From positions 6,324,001 through 6,388,000 of the forward strand of contig NZ_BAAAYL010000001.1 in NCBI RefSeq assembly GCF_039536205.1: a stretch of DNA of 64,000 nt. Direction: 5' to 3'. The translations under genes and the position numbers were made by a program. This DNA comes from Streptomyces sannanensis. GTDB lineage: Bacteria > Actinomycetota > Actinomycetes > Streptomycetales > Streptomycetaceae. Below the pieces are notes generated by a model, which saw only the letters and a list, made by a program, of their open reading frames with translations, was not told where the DNA came from and did not search any database. Shown here in pieces: positions 56,092 to 64,000 of the stretch (positions are counted from its first letter, which is position 1; every line of letters begins with the position of its first letter).

Positions 56092-57378
56092 TCAGAGGCG
56101 GCGTGCCACGAAATCGGCTACCTGTGTGCCGAGTTGTTGGCCCGCGCCGTTGTCGAGGGAGGTGTGCTGGCCGGTCCAGATTCGGCTGAGCCACGCTTCG
56201 GTGGCGGCGTCCTGGAAGCCGGTGAAGGTTCGGGTGACGCCCTTCGACGTCACCGCGAGAGGGTGCCGCGCACCGTAGAACCCGGCGAGCGTCGTTGCCG
56301 CCGCCTGGCTGAGGGCGCCGTGAGCGCCGGGGTAGGACGGATCCGGGGCGGTCGGCAGCAGGGGGGTCCAGTGGGGATCGCCGACGATGCCCGGGTTGTA
56401 GTGCGTACCACCGAGCCGTATGGCGGTCACGGGCCGCCATACCCGGTAGGCGTACTTGGCGTCGTACATCGCGATCGCGGTGTCGGCGAGGGACAGGTCG
56501 AGCCTGGCGAAGACTTTCACTGCCTTCTCCAGGCTTGCGTTCTCGGCGGTGACCAGGTCCTGCGCGACCTGGTTCCAGACGTTCCAGACGGGCGCTGCCG
56601 CCCAGAACTTCCCGGCCGCGGTCTGATCGGCGGTGCGGGTGGTACTGGTCTTGCTCCCCAGGCTCTTGACCTCGTTCAAGGCGGTGGCGTACGCGGCGGT
56701 GCTCACGGCCGGCGGCGCTGCCGGCCGGAACTGGCTTGCGCTGTTCAGCACGAACGGTTTGACCGAGCCCCAGTTGGTGAACACCGGTGTGGGGAAGTCG
56801 GGTGGCGTGGGCCGGTAGTCACCGGCCTTGGTGCCGGGGGTGAACCGCGGCGGCCTGGCCGCGGATCCGTCATGGGACCGCAGGCTGATCAGTCGGCGGG
56901 CGACCGCGGCTCCCACGCGTATGCCCGCCTGCTTGCCGGTGCCGTTGGGAATCGCGGACAGCCGGCTGTTCAGCCGCCGGTCCACGCTTGCGCGCTTGGC
57001 CGGGTACAGCGCGACCAGCACATCGTGGGCCGCCTGGTTCGCCGCGGCATCGGAACGGGCCCCTCGCGGCGCCGACACCGAGACCAGGTAGGCCGGTTCG
57101 GCCCGGGTGATCGATGCCACCGCGTCGTACTCGGCGGCCTGGAGGAGCGCGAAGCTGCGCGTCGGATGGACGGTGGAGGGTTGGGCCTTCGGATCGCTCA
57201 GGATGGTGATGAGCTCGCGGTTCCACTCCACGACCGACATCCCGGACCCCGGGGTGGCGGCGAGCAGGGTCGGCGAGTGAGCGGCGGTGGCGGCGGTGGA
57301 CCCGAAGGCCGGGCCGGTGAGTGCGGCTGCCAGCGTGGTTCCGATCAGTACGGCGAGTGTCTTCTGCTTTCCACCCAT
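56092..57378 (-). CDS. Secreted vanadium-haloperoxidase/PAP2-like protein, 428 aa
   Basis: The ATG at 57378 is placed 8 nt after AAGGAG; the frame upstream is open but not conserved. Signal peptide LAVLIGTTLAAALTGPAFGS. PAP2/VHPO signatures in order: MYDAKYAYRVWRPVTAIRLG near 305-325 (Lys/Arg ligands), DPSYPGAHGALSQAAATTLA near 350 (Ser-Gly-His equivalent; here PGAH) and RIWTGQHTSLDNGAG near 402 (Arg, His). This is the vanadate/phosphate-binding set of the superfamily. Gene is monocistronic. Halogenation versus phosphatase activity cannot be decided from sequence. Confidence 0.85.
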   Translation of the reverse strand: MGGKQKTLAVLIGTTLAAALTGPAFGSTAATAAHSPTLLAATPGSGMSVVEWNRELITILSDPKAQPSTVHPTRSFALLQAAEYDAVASITRAEPAYLVSVSAPRGARSDAAANQAAHDVLVALYPAKRASVDRRLNSRLSAIPNGTGKQAGIRVGAAVARRLISLRSHDGSAARPPRFTPGTKAGDYRPTPPDFPTPVFTNWGSVKPFVLNSASQFRPAAPPAVSTAAYATALNEVKSLGSKTSTTRTADQTAAGKFWAAAPVWNVWNQVAQDLVTAENASLEKAVKVFARLDLSLADTAIAMYDAKYAYRVWRPVTAIRLGGTHYNPGIVGDPHWTPLLPTAPDPSYPGAHGALSQAAATTLAGFYGARHPLAVTSKGVTRTFTGFQDAATEAWLSRIWTGQHTSLDNGAGQQLGTQVADFVARRL

Positions 57379-58604
57379 GTTCTGTCGCTCCTTTTCGCTG
57401 GTGGCGGGCTGTGGCAACCGGTGGTCGTACACGTCGACCACTTGGGCCACTGCGGACCGGTCGGTCAGCGGACACCATGGATCGAGCGGGGAGTCCGCAG
57501 CGCGTGCCGCAAAGGAGTACTTCTGCTCCGGAGTTCGACGGGGATTACGAAGCCAGGTCCCGTCTGCCTGATTCCTGTGCTGGGGCGGGTCGCTTGGCGA
57601 ATCGTGACTGGATTCACCGGGATACCGGCCCATGAGGCGACACGGGTCACCCACACCAAAGTGTCGGAGGGGTGACCGGGCGCGAATGGTCCTGCAACCT
57701 GATCACCTCTTTGCGTCATCAGGGTCGCTCGCCAGACTAAGCCTGCGGGCACCCGATCCATGCCGCAACTCCGGCCTTGCCGTCATCGGCCTGCCGTCGG
57801 GTGCGGCGGTGCCGGGTGGGGCCTGCCTTCGCGCGCTGGACAGCTCTCCTACGGGAAGTCCCCATGGCTGGCCGAGGGGCATCACCGCTCCCGACCCATC
57901 CAAATGAGGTCATCCCGCTTGACCCCCTTTGCGTCCCAGACAAAGCCCCTTGTCCGGCCGGTACTTCGTCCGGTATCTATCGCTGCGCGCGCCGTGTCGC
58001 GAAGTCCTGAACGTCGCATCTCGTCACCGCAGGTCAGCGGCCTACGCGCGTGTCCCGGTGGGGGAGTACACCTGGTGGCTGCGACCCCGTGACTGCGCCG
58101 AGTGGATCTTGGCGGCCGTTGGGCTCCGGTCGACGCTTCGCGGATCGGGGCTCTGCTCGGTGTGGGGGTTCAGGTCGGACGACCGACGCGCACCATACGC
58201 ACACGCCGGTGATGCGAGGGGAACTGCCGCTGCCACAGCCGACGGCGACACTCGAGGCAGCCTAGCCCCGGCGACGTGGGCGGCGTCCAGGACGGCGTGG
58301 TGACGTCGAACAGGCCGGCGTGGTCGAGTCGGTGCGGCACTGCCTCATGCAGCCGCCCCACATGCCGGCCCTGGACCAGATCATGAACCCGTGGTGAGCC
58401 GTCGGTTTTCACCTGGTTCCGGCGAGGATGCCCCGGCGTTCACGCCGGGGTGGGGGTACCTCCCGCTTGCGGGGGAGAATCGCCTCCCGTGGTCGCGACG
58501 CGGAGCGTCGCCGCATCCGCCGGACTGGATGATTAATCCGCCTGCCGCCAATCGATCAACTACTGACGCGGTAAAGTTTTCCCAAGCCGAAGAAGATCGT
58601 CGGC
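57379..58604. other. 1.2 kb without recognisable gene; contains palindromic IS200/IS605-like hairpin
   Basis: No frame in this interval has both coding-like codon bias and recognisable content. A perfect hairpin CCCCGGCG-TTCA-CGCCGGGG at 58431-58450 sits in GGATGCCCCGGCGTTCACGC, a sequence context typical for the ends of IS200/IS605/TnpB elements; a second small palindrome (CTCCCGCTTGCGGGGG) follows at about 58467. It may be a relic of such an element or a non-coding RNA. Confidence 0.4.
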
Positions 58605-59894
58605 ATGACTTCCCACTCCCGATATGCTTTCCGGTCGAAGCGTGCCGCAGCGGTCGCGGCAGCTGCGACGGCCGTTTTGTCCCTCGTTCTCGTCCCGACC
58701 GGCCACGCCGCAGCCGCTGACGCATCCCTTCCGCTGGGCGATGCCAATCTGGAAGAGACTCGCAGCAGCCAGACCTTGGCCGACGGTGTGACACTGACCC
58801 GCATCGTCCGTGGGACCGAGCCCGCTCAGGCCGACCAGATCAACACCACGACGCGCGGCCCGTGGGTGGTCAACGTACTGACGATCGACCCCCACAAGAC
58901 CCGTGGGCACCTGGAGGCCACCTACGGGCCGGACCTGGCCAAGACCGAGAAGACCACCGACCTCGTCCGCTCCTCCGGCGCCCTGGCCGGGGTCAACGCC
59001 TCCTTCTTCACCTTCACCGCCAGCGCGCAGTACCCCGGCGACCCGGTGGGCCTTGGCCTGTACGGCGGGAATCTCCTCAGCGAACCCACCCGCGGCCGCG
59101 ACGAGGTCGACTTCGTCGTGGACGCCAACAGCAACCGGGTCCTGATGGGCCAGCTGAGCTGGTCCGGTAGCGTGCAGAACCGGCAGACCGAGGCCACGTT
59201 GCCGCTGGAGTACATCAACCACCCGCCGGTGGTTCCGGGCGCTTGCGCCGGCCTCACCGACCAGACCCTGTGCACCCTGCCCGGCGATGTGGTTCAGTTC
59301 ACCCCCGAGTTCGCCGGCGCCACCCCGTCCGGAGCCGGCGTGGAGGTCGTCCTCGACCGGCACGGCTGCGTGGTGCGTACCTCGACGACTCGTGGCACGG
59401 AGCTGGCGGACGGCCAGACTTCCTTGCAGGCGACGGGCCGGGACGCGGCGTCCCTCCTGCAGGTCGCAGGACAGGGATGCCTCAAGGTGACCTCCACCCT
59501 GGTCAACGAGCAGGGTGAGGAACTTCCCGCGCGTAAGGGGCTGTTCGGTGTGAGCGGCCGCTTCCGGCTCACGGCGGACGGACAGATCGTGGTAAAGCCC
59601 GGTGCGGACAACTCGCGCAACCCCCGCACCATCGCCGGCACGACGCGAGACGGACAGATCATGCTCGCGACGATCGACGGTCGCATGACCACCAGCGTCG
59701 GCACCACCATGGACGAGACCGCTGCTGTCGCTCAGGCGCTGGGCATGCACGACGCGGTCAACCTCGACGGCGGCGGCTCCAGCACCATGTCGGTCGAGGG
59801 CGCACTGGTCAACCAGCCGAGCGGAAAGACCGAGCGGGCCGTCGGCGACGCCCTTGTCTTCATGGACACCCCATACCGCGGCGGCAAGGGCTGA
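58605..59894 (+). CDS. Secreted phosphodiester glycosidase family (NAGPA-domain) protein, 429 aa
   Basis: Signal peptide AVAAAATAVLSLVLVPTGHA. The NAGPA domain is seen in ALAGVNASFFTFTASAQYPG, NPRTIAGTTRDGQIMLATID and the signature HDAVNLDGGGSSTMSV near residue 380. Homologues include the phosphodiester alpha-GlcNAcase domain (uncovering enzyme) and bacterial exopolysaccharide/sporulation proteins. A role in cleaving GlcNAc-phosphodiesters of wall polymers is the family expectation. Intact and monocistronic. Confidence 0.85.
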   Translation: MTSHSRYAFRSKRAAAVAAAATAVLSLVLVPTGHAAAADASLPLGDANLEETRSSQTLADGVTLTRIVRGTEPAQADQINTTTRGPWVVNVLTIDPHKTRGHLEATYGPDLAKTEKTTDLVRSSGALAGVNASFFTFTASAQYPGDPVGLGLYGGNLLSEPTRGRDEVDFVVDANSNRVLMGQLSWSGSVQNRQTEATLPLEYINHPPVVPGACAGLTDQTLCTLPGDVVQFTPEFAGATPSGAGVEVVLDRHGCVVRTSTTRGTELADGQTSLQATGRDAASLLQVAGQGCLKVTSTLVNEQGEELPARKGLFGVSGRFRLTADGQIVVKPGADNSRNPRTIAGTTRDGQIMLATIDGRMTTSVGTTMDETAAVAQALGMHDAVNLDGGGSSTMSVEGALVNQPSGKTERAVGDALVFMDTPYRGGKG

Positions 59895-59929
59895 CGCTGC
59901 CACCACAGTGGCGACTGGCCCGGGCCAAG

Positions 59930-60066
59930 GGGCCCGGGCCCTCGGGGTCGGTGAGCCAGTCGCGGATCGCCGGCGCGTCCTGCGCCAGGTCGAACGGGCG
60001 CAGCACCACCAGCTCGCCGGTCAGTGTGGGTTTGACGGAGAAGTCGGTGTGCTGATGATCATCCAT
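59930..60066 (-). pseudogene. GNAT acetyltransferase N-terminal stub
   Basis: From an ATG at 60066: HTDFSVKPTLTGELVVLRPF and DLAQDAPAIRDWLTDPE, the usual start of RimJ/RimL-type proteins; no acetyl-CoA motif follows. The interval 60067-60311 holds nothing else. Confidence 0.55.
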
Positions 60067-60311
60067 GCCGCGATTCTGGGCAGGGCTCAGCGGCCGGGCA
60101 ATCGGTTTTCACCGTGACCGGGGCGGGACGGGGCGCGTTGCGGGTGCACCGGGCACAGGGGCCGCTGGCAACCTGGTTCGGGGATCAGGGGGAGAGGGCG
60201 GCTCCTGGGCCGCAGCGAAGGGCTCGACGCGTCTGGACCGCCCGGGCGCGGGCGCACGAGGTGGGCCCGGATTCGCAGACCTCGATTCTCGGGTGCGGAT
60301 ACGACTGACCT

Positions 60312-63086
60312 TCATACGGCACAGGCCGCCGCCAGGCGTGCCGAGAACTCCGAGGCGGACCACTGCGGCCGCTCGGCGGCCGGCCGCATCGCCGCCGACA
60401 GCACGGCGGCGAGCTCCCGGCCGGCCCCGTGCTGGGCGAGCACCGGCCCGACCCGTTCATGGGCCCGGCTGTAGGGCGGATCTTCGCCCGTCAGCAGCCA
60501 GTGCGCCACACCCGCGAGGGAGTAGAGGTCGGCCGCCGGCAGACGATGGGCGTTGCCGGTCCGGATCTCCGGGGCCACATAGGGAGAGGGGTCCCGGGAG
60601 AAGAGCCGCGAGACGGAGGCCGTCGTGGCATCGGGCACGCGCATCCATTCGAGCATCGACACCTTGTAGTACGGACCGCTGGGCGCGCCCGGCGGCGGTG
60701 TGCACCGGTAGGCGGAGTCCGGAGAGAGGTGCCGCAGCACCACACCTCCGGCGTGGAGCTCGGCGATGGCGGTGGCGAGTCCGGCGACGACGCGTACGGC
60801 CTCGGAGGTGGGCAGCGGGCTGGTGAGCGCTCGCAGTGGGTGGTCGTGCTCCCAGGCATAGGCGACCAGCAGATGCGGTTCGACCTCGGAGGTGTCCCTT
60901 GGTAGCTGCACCGGGCGGAAGACGCGGTCGCTGAGGCCGGGGCGGCCTGCCAGGACCCTTGCCACGTCGTGGGTTCGGGTGCTGAGCGCGGCGCGCAGGG
61001 CTGCGGCCTCGGCGGGCGGCAGGGTGGACATGTTCTCGCCGATGACCTTGAGGTAGTGAGGCCGGCCGAAGGCCTCCGCCTTGAACGCCTGCCAGCCGTT
61101 GCCCAGTGCGTGCAGGGACTCCAGTCTGAAGCCGCCCAGCATCGCGGGTGTTGCGATCTCGCCGACCAGCCGCCGAAGGCAGTCCTCGAACTCCGGCGGG
61201 CGCCCGTCGCTGCCGGGGGCGATCTCCCGTATGCGCTGGAGCAGGTCTTCGGGGCGCTGGGAGACGAGGGCTGCGGCAGCCTGCGTACCCGGGGCGGCGA
61301 GCTCGGGCACCCGGGGGACGACCAGCAGACAGGCTGTCCGCCCGGGCCATCCGATCTGCTGTCGCAGAGCCGGGGCAAGCTGACGGAGCAGGGGCAACGG
61401 TGACCGGGAGGTGTAGGCGCGCGTCACCCCGGCCGCGGGCTGCCAGGTGTCACTCTCGGGGTCGAGCCCGTCGGGCAGCCGCCAGTTCTTGCACTCGACA
61501 GCGATCAGTACATCGCCACGCAGAACGACGCAGTCGACGTCCGTGTCCCGGCCCCGGCGATGGGCGCGTGCCGCGACGACCACGGCGTCGGCCGGGTCGA
61601 GACCTCTGGCGAGGGTGTGGGCGACCTCCCTCTCCTGCTCCGTCCGGTGCGGCCCCAGCTGGTACAGCCGAGCCCCGGGAGCGGCGGATGAACCGGTGGC
61701 CGCTGTCTGCGACGGCGGACGCGGGCCGGGGGAGGAGGGCTGCGGGGATGTGGGGCGAACGGTGGTGCTGACCGCGGGGACGGAATCCAGGGCCGTCAGC
61801 AACTCGGACGCGGAGGGGCGCAGCCCCTGCTGACCGAGCGAGCGTTCCAGGGCGCGGATCCACGCATCGGGTACGTCCGAGGGGAGCCGGCCGATCTCTG
61901 CCAGCGGGTGGTCGCCCGCCGCACGTCCTCGCAACAACGCAACCGTCACCGAGGCCCATGACCAGATGTCCGCGGCCTGCGGAACCGTGCGGACCTGCGC
62001 CCCGCGGATCTCCGGCGCGACATGGACGTCCCGCACCGCCGACCGCAGTAGTTCCGTGCCACCGGCCCGGTTGTCGATCCGGGCGTAGGCATAGCCGATC
62101 AGCGTGACCGTCCTGCCGTCCTCACGCGGAAACACCAGCTCGGGCCTGATCGACTGGTGCACGATGCGCCGGGCGTGCTGGTCGGCGATCGTGCGCAGCA
62201 GAGCGAGGGAGTGGCCCAGCGCTTCGGAGGTGCTCAGTCCGGCGTCCAGCCGGGCGGCCAGGTGGTTGCCTGGCGGCAATGGCAGGGGAACGACGATCCG
62301 GGTGCCGTTCTCCGTGGTGAAGGGGGCGAGGGTCGGGCCGGAGGCCGACTGGTGCACCACGTCGTACTCGCGGTGGGGACCGTATCGGCTGTCCGCGTTG
62401 TTGGGGCCCATGACCAGGGCCACCCGGCTGTCCTGTCCGGCGGGGTCGATGTGCCTGCCCTCGTGCACGACCCAGGTGTCCTGATAGCTGATCACACGAC
62501 CGCAGCGGTATCCGTTGTCGGGCCAGGACTCGGGCAGCCGGCGGACCAGCCTGTTGCGGAGCCGGTCGGTCGTCTCCATCTGCCGGCCCGGCGCGATGCC
62601 CGCAAGGCAAGTGTCGAGCGCGCTCAACGGCACAAGCCGGTGCCCGAGGTCCAGCTCCACCGAAGCCACGTCCACGTCGTCGTGGTGGACCACCACGCCC
62701 TCGGTTCTGACTTTGCGGCCCAGCTTGGAGTACAGGACCGACTGCTTCTGCCGGATCCGGGCGAACGGATTGGGCACGGCGGTCCGCGTGGTGCCCAGTT
62801 CATGGTGCCAGTGGTACGCCGCGAAGTGGCCCAGCATTCGGCCGCCGACGGCCGGCAGGAGGTGCACGACCACCGCGACCCCCGGAAGGAGCACGATGGC
62901 GTCGTCCTCCGTCGGATAGGCGTAGGACGCCTGCTCACCGGCGGGTGAGTGGTACGGCAGTACGGTGCGGTCGGGCCTGGCGGGCAGCGCCGCGGACAGC
63001 CGGGCGGGCCAGTCGCGGCCGGCGGCGTGGCCACGTGCAGGCCCCGGGCGGGGACCGGGCACCGGGCGAGGGGTGGGTGCTGTCAT
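60312..63086 (-). CDS. Large protein with NERD and degenerate kinase domains, 924 aa
   Basis: Order of parts: residues 30-200, a NERD-like region (HELGTTRTAVPNPFARIRQK, LGRKVRTEGVVVHHDD); residues ~265-450, a kinase fold with HQSIRPELVF in place of HRDxKPxN near 312, GYAYARI in place of DFG, and VAPEIRGAQ; residues ~490-620, a clearer NERD nuclease domain (DTDVDCVVLRGDVLIAVECK with NW near 530); residues ~650-920, a second kinase fold with LRHLSPDSAYRC near 783, MLEWMRV for DFG, and VAPEIRTGN near 838. Both kinase units therefore lack catalytic residues (pseudokinases). The ATG overlaps the stop of the active kinase gene. PglW of BREX type 2 systems also joins NERD and kinase domains; a defence role is inference. 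Confidence 0.75.
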   Translation of the reverse strand: MTAPTPRPVPGPRPGPARGHAAGRDWPARLSAALPARPDRTVLPYHSPAGEQASYAYPTEDDAIVLLPGVAVVVHLLPAVGGRMLGHFAAYHWHHELGTTRTAVPNPFARIRQKQSVLYSKLGRKVRTEGVVVHHDDVDVASVELDLGHRLVPLSALDTCLAGIAPGRQMETTDRLRNRLVRRLPESWPDNGYRCGRVISYQDTWVVHEGRHIDPAGQDSRVALVMGPNNADSRYGPHREYDVVHQSASGPTLAPFTTENGTRIVVPLPLPPGNHLAARLDAGLSTSEALGHSLALLRTIADQHARRIVHQSIRPELVFPREDGRTVTLIGYAYARIDNRAGGTELLRSAVRDVHVAPEIRGAQVRTVPQAADIWSWASVTVALLRGRAAGDHPLAEIGRLPSDVPDAWIRALERSLGQQGLRPSASELLTALDSVPAVSTTVRPTSPQPSSPGPRPPSQTAATGSSAAPGARLYQLGPHRTEQEREVAHTLARGLDPADAVVVAARAHRRGRDTDVDCVVLRGDVLIAVECKNWRLPDGLDPESDTWQPAAGVTRAYTSRSPLPLLRQLAPALRQQIGWPGRTACLLVVPRVPELAAPGTQAAAALVSQRPEDLLQRIREIAPGSDGRPPEFEDCLRRLVGEIATPAMLGGFRLESLHALGNGWQAFKAEAFGRPHYLKVIGENMSTLPPAEAAALRAALSTRTHDVARVLAGRPGLSDRVFRPVQLPRDTSEVEPHLLVAYAWEHDHPLRALTSPLPTSEAVRVVAGLATAIAELHAGGVVLRHLSPDSAYRCTPPPGAPSGPYYKVSMLEWMRVPDATTASVSRLFSRDPSPYVAPEIRTGNAHRLPAADLYSLAGVAHWLLTGEDPPYSRAHERVGPVLAQHGAGRELAAVLSAAMRPAAERPQWSASEFSARLAAACAV

Positions 63087-64000
63087 GGTTGAGCGGCTCT
63101 CCTCAGTTCGGCTGCCAGTTCTGCCGCGTCCTGGAATCGGCGGGCCGGGGGTGCGAGCAGCGCCTTGCGCAGGGCGCCCGACAGGGCCAACGACGCGCAG
63201 CCTTCGATCTCGTAGATCTGGTCCTCCTTCTCCAGCGGCTCGTAGGAGCTGAGGGGCCTGCGTTCGGGGTGGACGAGCTCGAACAGTGTTGCGGCGAGGG
63301 AGTAGGCGTCATCCTCGGCGAGCGCGCCCCTCTCCCCCTCGATGTCGTAGAGCAACCCCTCCGCGGCGTACCGCTGGTCACCGGCGTGGTCGCGGAAGAG
63401 GGGGCTGACCTGGCCGTCGAGGCTGCCGCCGCCCCAGTCCAGCACCGTCACCCGGCTGTGGTCGGGTGCCAGGACGATGTTCTCGGGCTTGACATCGCCG
63501 TGGGTGAGACCGCCGGCGCGGTATACGCGGGCCACGATGTCCGCCGCCTCCGCGATCCAGGCCACCGCCTGCTGCCAGTGGTACTGCCGGCGGTCGTACC
63601 GTCGGGCGACCTCGGCCAGGGTGATGCCTTCCACCCAGTCGAAGACGAACCACTTTCCGTCCACCACCCCGCGCTCCTGGAGCAGTTGGGGCACCCCGCC
63701 GCTCACGCTCCTGCGGATTGCGTCAAACCGGTCCTCCAGGGCCTGGCACTTGAACGTGTCCCCGTCGGGGTTGAGCAGCTTGGCCACCGCGGTGCGGCCG
63801 TTCAGACTCACCTTCCGCACCGTGGCGAAGCCGTCGATCGTCTGCCGTCCCAGCTCCTCGCCCAGGACGAACCCCGCCTCCCGGAGCGCCTCGGCAGGAT
63901 CCTTCACCTCCGCCGGTTCAAGGGCAGTGGCAGCCGGCCGCTCCGCCTCCCTCGCCCGCTGCTTGCGTTGCAGTCGGGCGTGCCGTTCCTTCAGCCACAG
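63083..64000 (-). CDS. Ser/Thr protein kinase, at least 305 aa, runs off the right edge
   Basis: The frame is open to the window edge; homology to a kinase begins at about 63907 (VKDPAEALREAGFVLGEELG), so the start may be that GTG or lie outside. Conserved: glycine-rich region, VAK lysine (RTAVAKLLNPDG), active-site loop LTHGDVKPENIVLA (near codon 135 from 63907) and LDWGGGSLD replacing DFG by DWG. Asp and Asn catalytic residues are present, so this is an active kinase. The region before it is a charged coil (LKERHARLQRKQRAREAERP). The stop overlaps the start of the NERD/pseudokinase gene (ATGA). Confidence 0.85.
   Translation of the reverse strand: MWLKERHARLQRKQRAREAERPAATALEPAEVKDPAEALREAGFVLGEELGRQTIDGFATVRKVSLNGRTAVAKLLNPDGDTFKCQALEDRFDAIRRSVSGGVPQLLQERGVVDGKWFVFDWVEGITLAEVARRYDRRQYHWQQAVAWIAEAADIVARVYRAGGLTHGDVKPENIVLAPDHSRVTVLDWGGGSLDGQVSPLFRDHAGDQRYAAEGLLYDIEGERGALAEDDAYSLAATLFELVHPERRPLSSYEPLEKEDQIYEIEGCASLALSGALRKALLAPPARRFQDAAELAAELRRAAQP

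Overview
The window is very GC-rich, and its coding frames have the strong third-position G/C bias of an actinomycete. A Streptomyces source (or close relative) fits best: the gas-vesicle operon has the order known from Streptomyces (gvpO-A-F-G-J-L-S-K), many proteins are exported, GTG starts are frequent, and many insertion sequences belong to groups common in that genus. Dense IS debris, truncated genes, a tRNA 3'-end attachment remnant and the absence of housekeeping genes suggest an accessory region (chromosome arm or large plasmid); that placement is inference.

Layout. 0-11 kb: IS remnants (IS3-like, IS1380, IS630, IS5, IS256, IS1182, IS110) surround a TipA/MerR pseudogene, a secreted 170-aa protein, a small operon (3.0-4.8 kb) whose last product ends in a motif resembling RHIM-like bacterial amyloid signalling motifs, a serine-hydrolase fragment and a SAM methyltransferase. 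10.9-17.6 kb: two secreted DUF2690-like proteins flank a TrmB/LuxR-type regulator, followed by a 1350-aa exported modular protein (propeller-like, lysozyme-like, golvesin-like and SGNH hydrolase parts). 17.6-27.9 kb: IS fragments, a tyrosine-recombinase fragment, a frameshifted SGNH hydrolase, a GNAT acetyltransferase, a membrane protein, an apparently complete IS5 element and a secreted endonuclease I. 27.9-30.8 kb: a 945-aa secreted BNR-repeat propeller.

31.7-36.3 kb (minus strand): a sugar-type ABC importer operon (binding lipoprotein, small lipoprotein, permease, ATPase, permease) in which every junction is an ATGA overlap. 36.3-40.6 kb: wreckage of ArsR, NACHT NTPase, KatG, ISKra4 and IS110 genes, one intact 51-aa membrane protein and a 50-bp perfect tandem duplication.

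40.8-50.7 kb: a stress/organelle block. An SRPBCC protein and an acidic/histone-H1-like protein diverge from the eight-gene gas-vesicle operon. An Asp23-like gene on the minus strand and a five-gene Asp23/AmaP envelope-stress operon follow, then csbD behind a SigB-type promoter candidate.

50.8-64 kb: an anti-sigma-antagonist (STAS) protein, a winged-helix regulator, a tRNA 3'-end att remnant with its terminator, a secreted class A beta-lactamase-like protein, a DUF6529-like membrane protein coupled to a cupredoxin, a secreted vanadium-haloperoxidase/PAP2-like enzyme, 1.2 kb without a recognisable gene, and a secreted phosphodiester glycosidase. At the right edge a translationally coupled Ser/Thr kinase and a 924-aa NERD/pseudokinase protein run out of the window; these resemble parts of PglW-like defence kinases. 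The two best candidates for undescribed systems are this kinase pair and the amyloid-motif operon at 3.0-4.8 kb.
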